A stretch of 32,435 nucleotides of DNA from Anaerolinea sp. Lineage in GTDB: Bacteria; Chloroflexota; Anaerolineae; Anaerolineales; Anaerolineaceae. The stretch's first letter is position 1. Each line of letters starts with the position of its first letter. The stretch is from NCBI GenBank assembly GCA_013824865.1, contig PNON01000025.1, positions 1 to 32,435 on the forward strand, given 5' to 3'. Both the position numbers and the translations under genes were made by a program. Positions 24,273-32,380 of the stretch are shown piece after piece. The notes beneath the pieces were generated by a model. That model was not told where the DNA came from. It did no database searches and saw only the letters and a program-made list of their open reading frames with translations.

Positions 24273-24748
24273 TGGGTTTTATCCTGACCATCTTTATCCG
24301 CAGGCGCACCATCAATCTCAGGAGCAGGAGAATCAACATTTAGGAGTGGGGTAGGCGCAAGTCCATAACGGGTCAGATCAATGGTATCTTCCATCTGGAT
24401 CTGTCCACGCAAGAAGGAACCCTCCTCAGTGGCCAGCGCCACCACCTTGACATCCCCCCATACCCGACCGGTGGAGCGAATCTCAAGCTTTTCAGCGGTA
24501 ATGTTTCCGCGCACAGCCCCCGCCACAATGATTGTATTGGCGACTACATTTTCACAGGTTACCCGGCCTGTTTCGCCCACAACCAGCAGCCCGCGCAAGG
24601 CAACTTTACCTTCAAAGGTCCCTTCTATGCGGATGCCGCCGGAACCGGATAAGTCTCCGACCCAATTGATGCCCGGGCCAATGACAGAGGTGACCCGTTC
24701 CACCGGGGTAGTTGATACAGATGTAGTGGAACCTGGACGCTTAAACAT
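24269..24748 (-). CDS. Bactofilin (polymer-forming cytoskeletal protein)
   Basis: Protein of 159 residues with a central bactofilin right-handed beta-helix, seen as repeated short strands (SGSGGIRIEGTFEGKV, LRGLLVVGETGRVTCENV, IIVAGAVRGNITAEKLEIRS, GRVWGDVKVVALATEEGSF). It is flanked by disordered N- and C-termini, the latter Pro/Asp-rich. Bactofilins assemble nucleotide-independent filaments involved in shape or envelope processes. AGGAG precedes the ATG. First gene of a unit with the CPBP-like protein. Confidence 0.9.
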   Translation of the reverse strand: MFKRPGSTTSVSTTPVERVTSVIGPGINWVGDLSGSGGIRIEGTFEGKVALRGLLVVGETGRVTCENVVANTIIVAGAVRGNITAEKLEIRSTGRVWGDVKVVALATEEGSFLRGQIQMEDTIDLTRYGLAPTPLLNVDSPAPEIDGAPADKDGQDKTQ

Positions 24749-24999
24749 ACGTACTCCTGTTTTTGATTTGAGTCATATCCCTGCTGACTTTTATAATGGC
24801 ACTTTATCGATGAAATGATTTACCTTGACCCTGATCATGCGGTCCTCAGTCAGTTTATACCATATTATCTGTAATAATTATCGCAAAGGTCTCATACCTT
24901 CATGTAACCTTTTATATGCATTATCCCATTCCCGCGTGATGACGTAAACTATATGTTATCAAGTACACCTATTTCTTACTCATATAAGGAGGTTCAACT

Positions 25000-25743
25000 A
25001 TGACCCATCTCAAAGTTGGAGACGTGGCTCCGGATTTTACCCTTCTCAGCCACCTGGATACCAATATTACCCTTAGCACATTACGGGGCAAGGTGGTTAC
25101 ATTGGCATTCTTTCCAATGGCCTGGACGCCGGTCTGAACAGCGCAGATCCCGTCGTATGATGCCGAACTCGGCAAATTCGCGGGATTAAATGCCCAGGTT
25201 CTGGGCATCAGCATTGATCATATCCCCTGTTTACAAGCCTGGACAGAGACCTTTGGAGGTATACATTACCCGATTCTAAGTGACTTCTGGCCTCATGGCG
25301 CTGTAGCCAAGCTTTATGGAGTCTTGCGGGTAGAAGGAAAATCTGAACGAGCCATTTTCGTGATCGATGATGAAGGCATCATCCGGTATATCGACATCCA
25401 TGACATAGACGAACAGCCGGAAAACAGGGTGTTATTCGATGAGATCAAAAAGCTCCGCCCGGGATATGTAGACGAAGCGATGATTGAAGACTCATCACCA
25501 TTGCCCCAGGGCGGGATTGTGATGTATTGCACCAGGTGGTGCCCCGAATGCCGGCGGGCACGCGATTGGTTGAACAACCAGGGTCTCCAGTACACTGAGG
25601 TGGATGTCATGTCCAGCCCGGGGGCGGATAAGCAGGTGCGTGCATGGAATAAAGGCAATCTGGTCACGCCCACATTCGATATTGATGGCCATATAATGAC
25701 CGGATTTGATCAGGAAAAGATCAACCAGATTTTGAATAGGTAA
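25000..25743 (+). CDS. Selenocysteine-containing peroxiredoxin-glutaredoxin fusion
   Basis: Read with the TGA at 25135-25137 as selenocysteine, this is a continuous 247-residue protein. The N-terminal peroxiredoxin domain (about 1-160) has VGDVAPDFTLL, then FFPMAWTPVU with Sec46 exactly where the peroxidatic Cys sits (family pattern TPVC), ISIDHIPCLQAW with Cys77 as a possible resolving Cys, and ERAIFVID with the catalytic Arg117. The C-terminal glutaredoxin-like domain (about 172-247) has VMYCTRWCPEC with the CxxC at 181-184 and the cis-Pro LVTPTF. The fused glutaredoxin would recycle the oxidised selenium centre, giving a self-contained peroxidase. TAAGGAGG precedes the ATG at ideal spacing. 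A SECIS-like hairpin follows the TGA. Conventional calling would truncate it to a later start. The 3' end overlaps the convergent glycosylase gene by 23 bp. Confidence 0.88.
25147..25186 (+). promoter_or_regulatory. Candidate bacterial SECIS element
   Basis: Starting 9 nt after the in-frame TGA, a 6-bp lower stem AUCCCG (25147-25152) / CGGGAU (25181-25186) encloses an upper stem UGCCG (25161-25165) / CGGCA (25170-25174) with loop AACU. The apical loop lies about 28 nt past the TGA, in the range expected for SelB-dependent SECIS hairpins. If the terminal G-C pair opens, the loop begins with G, as in many bacterial SECIS. Folding was done by eye. Confidence 0.65.
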
Positions 25744-26428
25744 CAGAACAGTTCTTAGAAAGCAAATCATCCAGTGCAGAGACTGGATGGTTTTGTTTCA
25801 GCACATATCTCCACGGAATACTGCGCCATGGTTCTGGCACGCTGTTTAAACCGATCCGCGCCGTATGTTCGACAGACTCTTCGTGTATTACAAAGCCAGC
25901 ATCAGCGATCCATAACCCAGCAGTGACTCCGCAGAGTGATACCCCGTTCAGTCGGCCATTCACCGAGAATGCCTGGCAGCACTTCGCAGGTCCGTCCGTC
26001 CAACCCCGCGAGAGGCAGCCTTCCTGGTTGGAACGCGGTGGTGGGCGAAGTATCCGCATCACATCCAACCCAGCGAGCGGCTCAACTGCGCGAATAAGCA
26101 CCGCGGCCGGTGAGCCGACTTCACCTGTCACTACGTTAAGCAACCAGTGCATACCATAGGTGAAATAAACATAAGCATGCCCGGGAGGGCCGTACATAAT
26201 GCTGGTGCGTGGAGTCCAACCAGCTTTCGCATGGCATCCGAGGTCATCTTCCCCCTGGTAAGCTTCTGTCTCGACGATCACCCCGACCAGGGTGGAACCC
26301 TGATATTCCCGTACCAGCAGTTTGCCCAATAGATGCCTGGCTACCTCGGTCGCGGGTTTCAGGTATTCGCTTTGTGGAATAAAGGAATGGATCTGTGCCT
26401 GGAGATCCAGGTCTGAGTTAAATTTCAT
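25721..26428 (-). CDS. DNA-3-methyladenine glycosylase (AAG/MPG family)
   Basis: Base-excision repair glycosylase of 235 residues, removing alkylated purines from DNA. The AAG family hallmarks are present: LLGKLLVREYQG, VETEAYQGEDD with the catalytic Glu, RTSIMYGPPGHAYVYFTYGMHWLLNVV, and GPAKCCQAF. The family is compact and lacks a helix-hairpin-helix. Its 3' end overlaps the convergent peroxiredoxin gene by 23 bp; its start overlaps the end of the upstream epimerase gene by 11 bp, so the two are likely translationally coupled though functionally unrelated. Confidence 0.93.
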   Translation of the reverse strand: MKFNSDLDLQAQIHSFIPQSEYLKPATEVARHLLGKLLVREYQGSTLVGVIVETEAYQGEDDLGCHAKAGWTPRTSIMYGPPGHAYVYFTYGMHWLLNVVTGEVGSPAAVLIRAVEPLAGLDVMRILRPPPRSNQEGCLSRGWTDGPAKCCQAFSVNGRLNGVSLCGVTAGLWIADAGFVIHEESVEHTARIGLNSVPEPWRSIPWRYVLKQNHPVSALDDLLSKNCSVTYSKSG

Positions 26429-27362
26429 CTATCTTGAAGGTCTTAATATTGGGGTCGCGCTCCAGCGTCAGTTTCAACCCGTTTTCCAGCATGATGGATG
26501 GTTTATAATTCAGTTTCTTTCCGGCCAGGCTGATATCCGCGCGCATGTGTTTTACTCCGCTATCCGCTTTTTGGTTGAAAACCACCTGCGGCTTCCCTCC
26601 GGTCACCTCCAAGATAACCTTTAATAAATCCTTGATACTGGTATCATGACCACTGCCAATATTAAAGATCATATTATTAATTTTTGGTGAAGTTCCCGCG
26701 GACATCATGGCATTGACCACATCATCCACATAGACATAGTCCCGTGTTTGTGTGCCATCATCGTTGATCACAATAGTACCATTCCGCATTGCCTGCCGGA
26801 GGAAGGAGGGGATAACCGGCGCATGCGCTGGCGGGATGTGCTGTCCTGGCCCATAGGCGTTGAAGATTCGCAGGCTTATGGTATCAATCCCTGCCAGGCC
26901 GCCAATGGTACGAATGTAGTATTCTGCTGAAAGTTTAGATACGGCATAAGGAGAACGGGGTTTGGGTTCCGCGTCTTCACGTAGCAATGGATTCTTCTGA
27001 TTTCCATATACCGCGCCAGAAGAGGCAAATACAACCCGTTTAATGCCCACATCTCGCGCAGCTTCCATCAATGTGACAGTTCCGCCAACATTCACCGTAT
27101 TGTAATCCCGGGGATAAAGCATAGATTCTGGGACGGACACCCTCGCCGCAAGATGAAAGACACAATCCACATCCTGCAGCAAAGACCATAACTTGGGTCT
27201 GTCATTAATATCCCCACGAGTGAAAAACACATCAGGAGATAACTTGGCTGGATCGCCTGTAGAGAGGTCATCCAATCCGCGCACATGATGCCCTTCCAGT
27301 ACCAGCCTGTTGGCTAGCGCTGATCCTAAGAAACCTGCTGCACCGGTGATGAGATATTTCAT
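26418..27362 (-). CDS. NAD-dependent epimerase/dehydratase (UDP-glucose 4-epimerase-like)
   Basis: Extended short-chain dehydrogenase of 314 residues, acting on nucleotide sugars. It has the Rossmann motif TGAAGFLG at 7-14, the FHLAARVSVPES segment, FASSGAVYG with the catalytic Ser, YAVSKLSAEYY with the Tyr-Lys pair, and the substrate-loop RIFNAYGPGQ. The profile is that of UDP-glucose/UDP-glucuronate 4-epimerases, but related dehydratases share these motifs, so the sugar is unsettled. It is divergent from moaA. Confidence 0.9.
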   Translation of the reverse strand: MKYLITGAAGFLGSALANRLVLEGHHVRGLDDLSTGDPAKLSPDVFFTRGDINDRPKLWSLLQDVDCVFHLAARVSVPESMLYPRDYNTVNVGGTVTLMEAARDVGIKRVVFASSGAVYGNQKNPLLREDAEPKPRSPYAVSKLSAEYYIRTIGGLAGIDTISLRIFNAYGPGQHIPPAHAPVIPSFLRQAMRNGTIVINDDGTQTRDYVYVDDVVNAMMSAGTSPKINNMIFNIGSGHDTSIKDLLKVILEVTGGKPQVVFNQKADSGVKHMRADISLAGKKLNYKPSIMLENGLKLTLERDPNIKTFKIDEI

Positions 27363-27451
27363 GGAATGTGATGTTTGTCCGTTTTTTGGATTATAGCATG
27401 GAAAAACGACATGATTTATACATCGTTGATTCTCGTGTACAATAGGTCTGT

Positions 27452-27479
27452 TTGAAATTCTAATGCTTGCTGCTATAAT
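27452..27479 (+). promoter_or_regulatory. Sigma70-type promoter of moaA
   Basis: TTGAAA (27452-27457), 16-bp spacer, TATAAT (27474-27479), with a predicted start near 27486 and a leader of about 20 nt. No clear Shine-Dalgarno sequence follows. Confidence 0.7.
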
Positions 27480-27506
27480 TTAGACATATTTACTCCAAAT
27501 TAGCCT

Positions 27507-28487
27507 ATGCCACTCGATCATTTCGGTAGAAATATTCACTATCTTCGCATCAGCCTGACGGATGCCTGCAATCTACGCTGTGTCTACTGCATGCCTGAAA
27601 ATATGGAGTTCCGGTCCAAAGCTGAACTGATGACTTCCGCTGAGATACTGCGGTTGACCCATATCTTTGCCAGTATGGGCGTGGATAAGATCCGTTTGAC
27701 TGGCGGCGAGCCAACCCTGCATCCAGATATCCTGCCCATTATCAGCGGCATAAAATCCATCCCCGGTGTCCGGTCTGTATCCATCACCACCAATGGTGTC
27801 CTGCTCGAGAAAATGGCACACCAGCTTGCCGATGCCGGGCTGGAACGAGCGAATATCAGCCTGGATACAACAGACCCGACAGAATTTTTCCAGATAAACC
27901 GACGCGATTCATATGACAAAGTCTGGCGTGGAATCCTGGCTGCTGAAGCAGCCGGATTGCTGCCCGTCAAACTAAACGCGGTCATCGTTCGCGGTTTAAA
28001 TGACAAAAATATCCCGAACCTCGCCAAACTCACTCTGGAGCATGATTGGCAGATTAGATTCATTGAAATGATGCCTTTCGGAGGTACAACGGAATTACAA
28101 ACCCACCAGGTAGTAACGACACAAGAAGCCATCCACATCATTGAGAACCAATATGGCTTATTGGAAATCCTCAATAACGGCGCGATGGATGGCGAAGCAG
28201 TGATGTACCGCATTCCAGGCGCTCCCGGAAAGCTCGGTTTTATTTCTTCAGTTTCTAAACCATTTTGTGCTTATTGCACCCGCGCCAGGTTAACAGCCGA
28301 CGGTCGGCTACGATTATGCCTGCTGCGTGAAAATGAGGTAGATCTGCTAAGTCCGATGCGGGACAGCGCCGCGGATGAGGATCTGCGCAAAATGATCGCG
28401 GAGGGTATCTGGGGAAAGCCGTGGGGGCATGGATTGGCAAAAGGCGAGGTCCCGCTAAACCGGACGATGAGTGAGATTGGCGGGTAA
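27507..28487 (+). CDS. moaA: GTP 3',8-cyclase MoaA
   Basis: Radical SAM enzyme of 326 residues, first step of molybdenum cofactor synthesis (GTP to 3',8-cyclo-7,8-dihydro-GTP). The N-terminal cluster motif is CNLRCVYC (Cys21, Cys25, Cys28), preceded by YLRISLTDA. The C-terminal second cluster is FCAYCTRARLTADGRLRLCL. The protein ends in Gly-Gly, the MoaA activator tail. It is complete and of normal length. No other moa gene is in the window. Confidence 0.96.
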   Translation: MPLDHFGRNIHYLRISLTDACNLRCVYCMPENMEFRSKAELMTSAEILRLTHIFASMGVDKIRLTGGEPTLHPDILPIISGIKSIPGVRSVSITTNGVLLEKMAHQLADAGLERANISLDTTDPTEFFQINRRDSYDKVWRGILAAEAAGLLPVKLNAVIVRGLNDKNIPNLAKLTLEHDWQIRFIEMMPFGGTTELQTHQVVTTQEAIHIIENQYGLLEILNNGAMDGEAVMYRIPGAPGKLGFISSVSKPFCAYCTRARLTADGRLRLCLLRENEVDLLSPMRDSAADEDLRKMIAEGIWGKPWGHGLAKGEVPLNRTMSEIGG

Positions 28488-28511
28488 CCCCCCGCCCCGT
28501 CGTGGATATTT

Positions 28512-29321
28512 TCAACTCAAGAGCAGCCAGATCATACCCAGCAGCACCGGCGCTGAAACCGTGCAGGCTGTATTCACCCAGTCATTATTCAGCCAGTCCC
28601 AGCCGCGGATGAGCCGGGTGGCATTCCCACAGCCATGCCGTGGGTGCTTCTCCGTCTCCTGATTACATGCATCGCAATAGAATATGCCCTGAATGGAAGC
28701 CCCCAGAGCAGAATCCACAAGGGAACCCACCAGGCCAGCCCCAGTAACCAGCAGAATCATGGATAATGAAGGGGTGAAAAATGTGGCCACAATGGCGATG
28801 AAACCTGCTCCTGCCAGCGCGCTGACTGTCCCTATCAAGGTAATCCCGCCGGAAGCACCCATATCCACCGGTTCTAAAGTCGTGATCAACCGGGGTCGGG
28901 TCGGCGAAAGCACGCCCAATTCTGTTGCCCATGTATCTGCGTTGGCCGCGGCAAGTGATGCGCAAAACAACCACCAAAAAATCGTTTGCTCAACGAAGAT
29001 TGCGCTCATCAACGTCAGCAGACCTGCTGCTCCCCCATTGGCCAGTACCTGCCATACATCCCGCCGGCTGCCTTTGGAAAACATCTCACTTACACCCTTT
29101 TTAGTCCCTTTGAAGAGTCTGGAGAGCAGGCTGGATGAAATAAAAAAGACCAGCAAGATGGCTGTGTACGGAAGACCGCCCACACCAAAGACAATCGTTC
29201 CCAACAATGCGGCTGCGATAGCCCCTGAACCTGATAGTGAGTGGACTTTATATGCCAGGGCAGCTATTGTGATGCCAAAGATAAGACCGATAATTATTGA
29301 AATGGTGGATGGAAATATCAT
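28512..29321 (-). CDS. DUF92 family membrane protein
   Basis: Polytopic protein of 269 residues. It matches the DUF92/TMEM19 family through LSGSGAIAAALLGTIVFGVGG, FFISSSLLSRLFKG, RRDVWQVLANGGAAGLL, and ANADTWATELGVLSPTRPRLIT. Plant homologues (VTE6) phosphorylate phytyl phosphate; in bacteria without tocopherol a polyprenyl- or isoprenoid-phosphate role is only a guess. A Cys/His cluster (YCDACNQETEKHPRHGCGN) near residue 220 is in a loop. It overlaps the PH-like gene by 4 bp. Confidence 0.87.
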   Translation of the reverse strand: MIFPSTISIIIGLIFGITIAALAYKVHSLSGSGAIAAALLGTIVFGVGGLPYTAILLVFFISSSLLSRLFKGTKKGVSEMFSKGSRRDVWQVLANGGAAGLLTLMSAIFVEQTIFWWLFCASLAAANADTWATELGVLSPTRPRLITTLEPVDMGASGGITLIGTVSALAGAGFIAIVATFFTPSLSMILLVTGAGLVGSLVDSALGASIQGIFYCDACNQETEKHPRHGCGNATRLIRGWDWLNNDWVNTACTVSAPVLLGMIWLLLS

Positions 29322-30232
29322 GGGGATATTGTCATTAGAAACAGTGAGATCATGATGAGCAGGGCAGTGATGCTGCTACCTGCATATAACATATATGAAA
29401 TGAATTTTTGCTCTTCCAGACGGAAGAAGAACGCCCCCGCAATTGTATCCACCAGAAAGATAATCACGCTCAACACGGGCAACAGCAACAGACGAATGGC
29501 GGGAGCAGGTTCCGCGGGCGCAACTGCTGAATATCCAAAGGTCACCTGCTGCCTGCTGATGATGAGGAGGATTGCCCAGATGAAAACCGCCGCGTTGATC
29601 AGAAAGCCACTGAGGAACAATCCACGCATCATTTGACTGTCCCAAAGCTTCCCGAGTATGAAAGATGGCCGGATGGAGTAGGCAAAGACCTGTTCAACGC
29701 TGCCCATTTCCACATTGCGATGGTAGATTGATAGGAACTCCCGTGCGGGTTCCGGCGAGATCACATAGACTGTTCCTGGAGCGGCTACCAGTAGAGCATT
29801 CGTCAGCCCATCAGCCAGGTATTCAACCCTGCCCAGACCATCCACCTGGCGGATACCCAGAAGCGCCCCGGGAAGAGGAAGGCGGGGTTTTAGCAGCGGT
29901 TCGATCAGATCAGTGACTGATCTCACCCATTCCAACTCGCGGATTGGAATGATCTCACTTCTCAGCCCCCAATGAATAGTCAAATAATCCCTATTCATCT
30001 CATAGAAAGCCCGATTAAGGGCTAACAATCGGTAACTTAGCATGGGCAGGGGCAGGAGAAAGAGGATACCCAGTGTCAGATAGAGGGCAAATAACCAGCT
30101 TTCGCCGGCCAAGGAGGAAAGCCAGAAACTGACCAATGATGTTGCGAAGGCCGAGAAGGTCATTGCGCCAAGGATGAGTGTACCTTTTTTTCGATGCGGT
30201 AGAAACCGGTGGGTGTAACTGGCAGTCTCCAT
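29318..30232 (-). CDS. Membrane protein with PH-like domain, unknown
   Basis: Protein of 304 residues. Two N-terminal hydrophobic segments (about 18-37 and 48-67) precede a soluble middle (about 70-190), then three more segments (about 208-225, 245-270 and 280-300). The middle resembles bacterial PH domains: MNRDYLTIHWGLRSEIIPIRELEWV and NALLVAAPGTVYVISPEPAREFL. Such domains often follow paired membrane helices. Function unknown. It lies between the DegT-like and DUF92 genes on one transcript. Confidence 0.72.
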   Translation of the reverse strand: METASYTHRFLPHRKKGTLILGAMTFSAFATSLVSFWLSSLAGESWLFALYLTLGILFLLPLPMLSYRLLALNRAFYEMNRDYLTIHWGLRSEIIPIRELEWVRSVTDLIEPLLKPRLPLPGALLGIRQVDGLGRVEYLADGLTNALLVAAPGTVYVISPEPAREFLSIYHRNVEMGSVEQVFAYSIRPSFILGKLWDSQMMRGLFLSGFLINAAVFIWAILLIISRQQVTFGYSAVAPAEPAPAIRLLLLPVLSVIIFLVDTIAGAFFFRLEEQKFISYMLYAGSSITALLIMISLFLMTISP

Positions 30233-30235
30233 TCC

Positions 30236-31423
30236 CTACACCAGTATCTGTGCCAGTATCCGGCAGACAATATCCACCTGGCGCTCTGTCATCCGCTGAG
30301 AGAAAGGCAGGGAGATGGACTTCGAACATAGGTCTTCCGCCGCCGGGTAATCTCCTTCCCGGTATCCGAATCTTTCGATCATGATCGGCTGCAGGTGGGC
30401 TGGCAATCCATGCGGTTGGGCAAGCACGCCAAGAATTTCCAATTCTTCCAGGAGTTCCTGCCGATTCAATGATTCATCCAGTGAGACAACCATCTCAGGC
30501 CGGATAGCCTGTCCCCTGTATGTATAAGCCGGGTGGACATTAATGACCTGAATCTCCATCAACCGCTGTTCGTACCAATTTGCTATCTTCTGGCATTGGT
30601 TTTGGAAGGTATCCACATGGAGAAGATGGGCATTCCAGAGAGCAGCCTGGATCCGGCCGGCCGAATAATTAAAACCCGGCTGTATCATCCTGTCCTCATT
30701 CTGCTCCAGTTGACAGCCTTGATTGCGTAATATGTGCAATTGTTCAGCGTGTCCTTCGTGGTTTGTGGTGAGCATCCCGCAGGTCACATTGGGAAACCCC
30801 TGCCCCATTTGGAAGGAGTAGATAGCCAGGTCAGCCAGCGTTCCCACCGCCATCCCATTTCCTATAATGCCAAGAGTCTGACTGAAATCTCCTAAAAGCA
30901 TCATCTGATCTGGCAATGCAATTTTGACTTTATCCACATATCCCGGTTGTGCCAATCCATGCTGCAGAATGACTGCTTTCAGATGCCCAATTTTTTCGCA
31001 GCCTTTCCGCGGCAGCCAGCGCCTGGAAAGTTTAACCGATGCATTCATGTCACTGGCGGTTTGGGAGATGCTGTCGGCATTCAGGCAGCCACTAATCCGA
31101 TCCACATCTACAAATACCGGGATGATATTCTCTTGTAACAACGCAGAAATCACCGGAATGGTTGTCAACGGGGATAAGATTGCAACATCCGCGGCTTGCA
31201 TCCGCGCCACTCGAAGCCCGAGATGCATGGCCGCCGCCCCGCTGCTGACGGCTATGGCATGCTTTACCCCAGTAATTTGCTGAAACAGGTTTTCCAGAAG
31301 CTCTACATCATTTGCCAGTTCCTGTGTACCTGCCAGTAAATTATCAAAAACTGTCTTTAATTCACTGGCAGTCAGTAAAGGCTCTAGTTCACGTAAATTG
31401 GTTCTAGATGTGCGCGTGGGCAT
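30236..31423 (-). CDS. DegT/DnrJ/EryC1-family protein lacking the PLP lysine
   Basis: Protein of 395 residues with the aminotransferase family fold: AVSSGAAAMHLGLRVA, AILSPLTTIPVISALLQENI, LLGDFSQTLG with Asp179 at the pyridine-contact position, and a C-terminal small domain. At the Schiff-base position the family pattern FSFxxxK reads YSFQMGQ, so Lys is Gln208. It cannot form the usual internal aldimine. GDP-4-keto-6-deoxymannose 3-dehydratase uses His at this position, so a non-aminotransferase PLP/PMP reaction, or a non-catalytic role, is possible. First gene of a unit with the PH-like and DUF92 genes. Confidence 0.83.
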   Translation of the reverse strand: MPTRTSRTNLRELEPLLTASELKTVFDNLLAGTQELANDVELLENLFQQITGVKHAIAVSSGAAAMHLGLRVARMQAADVAILSPLTTIPVISALLQENIIPVFVDVDRISGCLNADSISQTASDMNASVKLSRRWLPRKGCEKIGHLKAVILQHGLAQPGYVDKVKIALPDQMMLLGDFSQTLGIIGNGMAVGTLADLAIYSFQMGQGFPNVTCGMLTTNHEGHAEQLHILRNQGCQLEQNEDRMIQPGFNYSAGRIQAALWNAHLLHVDTFQNQCQKIANWYEQRLMEIQVINVHPAYTYRGQAIRPEMVVSLDESLNRQELLEELEILGVLAQPHGLPAHLQPIMIERFGYREGDYPAAEDLCSKSISLPFSQRMTERQVDIVCRILAQILV

Positions 31424-31738
31424 GTTTTCATTTTACTATAAATGGTTATTATCCCCCCGTGGTTCCTTTAATTAGGTGATCCACAAGGGAGTCGAGCCCT
31501 GAACCTGCTGATTAAGGTATCCGAAAGCAATCATTTTGCTTTAAACCCCCCTTATATGGTTGTCTATTAATGAATCAGTTTTTAAGGGGATTTCTAATCA
31601 CCATAATCAATATTAACCAACGAGGGATGGCTGTCATGTTGGTTTGAAATCATCTATCGGGGAAGATTGAGAATATTCGTCGGGCTGTCCCGATGGGTTC
31701 ACGCCCTTCTTCTAAATGATTAATTAGACCCTGGCAAG
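31424..31738. other. Intergenic region without a gene
   Basis: No coding sequence is supported. Visible structures are a 7-bp hairpin AAAGCAA-TCATT-TTGCTTT (31524-31542), a short minus-strand stem AGGG-CTCGACT-CCCT (31500-31486) resembling a tRNA T-arm, and a CGGG-ACAG-CCCG stem that may end the corrinoid-protein message. No complete tRNA can be folded around the T-arm-like element. Confidence 0.5.
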
Positions 31739-32380
31739 TTACACAATTGCCAGCAAACGTTTTGCGAGGATGGATGCCCGGCTTGCGTCCGGGGCAAATC
31801 CGTCAGCTCCAATCGCATCGGCAAATTTTTGGGTAACAGGAGCCCCCCCAATTATGACTTTGATTCCAGCACGCATCTGATGATCTTCCAAATAGCGAAT
31901 TGTCTTTTCCATATTTTGCATGGTGGTGGTTAACAAAGCCGACATGCCCACAATGTCCGGTTTGTGGGTGATAATGGCTTCAAGAAACGCTTCAGGAGAA
32001 ACATCTGCCCCCAAATCTATAATCTGGAAACCCGCTCCTTCCAACATCAGGCTGACCAGGTTTTTCCCGATATCATGCAAGTCACCTTTGACGGTACCGA
32101 TCACCACTTTTCCAATCGGCTGGATATCCTTCTCAATCAGCACCGGGCGTAAGATGGTCATCCCCGCCTGCATTGCCCGAGCGGAAATTAGCATCTCCGG
32201 GACAAAATATTCCCCCTCTTCAAATAATTGACCCACTTCCTGCATGGCGGCAATCAGCCCCTGGTACAACAGCTTTTCTACTGCTACTCCGCTTTCCAAA
32301 CCGGTTTGGATTTTCTGTTTCACTTCTTCTGCTTCTCCATTGACCACGGCAGTAAAGACTTCTTGAATGAGTTTTTCCAT
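31739..32380 (-). CDS. Corrinoid-binding protein (methyltransferase cognate, MtbC/MttC type)
   Basis: Cytoplasmic cobalamin-binding methyl carrier of 213 residues. An N-terminal four-helix cap domain (about 1-88) is followed by the B12 Rossmann domain with DLHDIG (Asp100, His102 as lower axial ligand, Gly105), the SALLT segment near 148-152 and IGGAP near 177-181. The length is that of stand-alone corrinoid carriers for substrate-specific methyltransferases, not of MetH. The methyltransferase partners should lie beyond the right edge. GAGGAT lies upstream of the ATG. It would use cofactor imported by btuFCD in the same window. Confidence 0.93.
   Translation of the reverse strand: MEKLIQEVFTAVVNGEAEEVKQKIQTGLESGVAVEKLLYQGLIAAMQEVGQLFEEGEYFVPEMLISARAMQAGMTILRPVLIEKDIQPIGKVVIGTVKGDLHDIGKNLVSLMLEGAGFQIIDLGADVSPEAFLEAIITHKPDIVGMSALLTTTMQNMEKTIRYLEDHQMRAGIKVIIGGAPVTQKFADAIGADGFAPDASRASILAKRLLAIV

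Noticed and set aside
25324-25743. Glutaredoxin-like gene starting at the internal ATG-less/late start after the TGA
   Set aside because: This reading discards a conserved peroxiredoxin half with a strong ribosome site upstream. The region before it is in the same frame and interrupted only by TGA at the catalytic Cys.
31480-31545. tRNA gene on the minus strand
   Set aside because: Only a T-arm-like 4-bp stem is seen; no matching acceptor, D-arm or anticodon arm could be paired around it.
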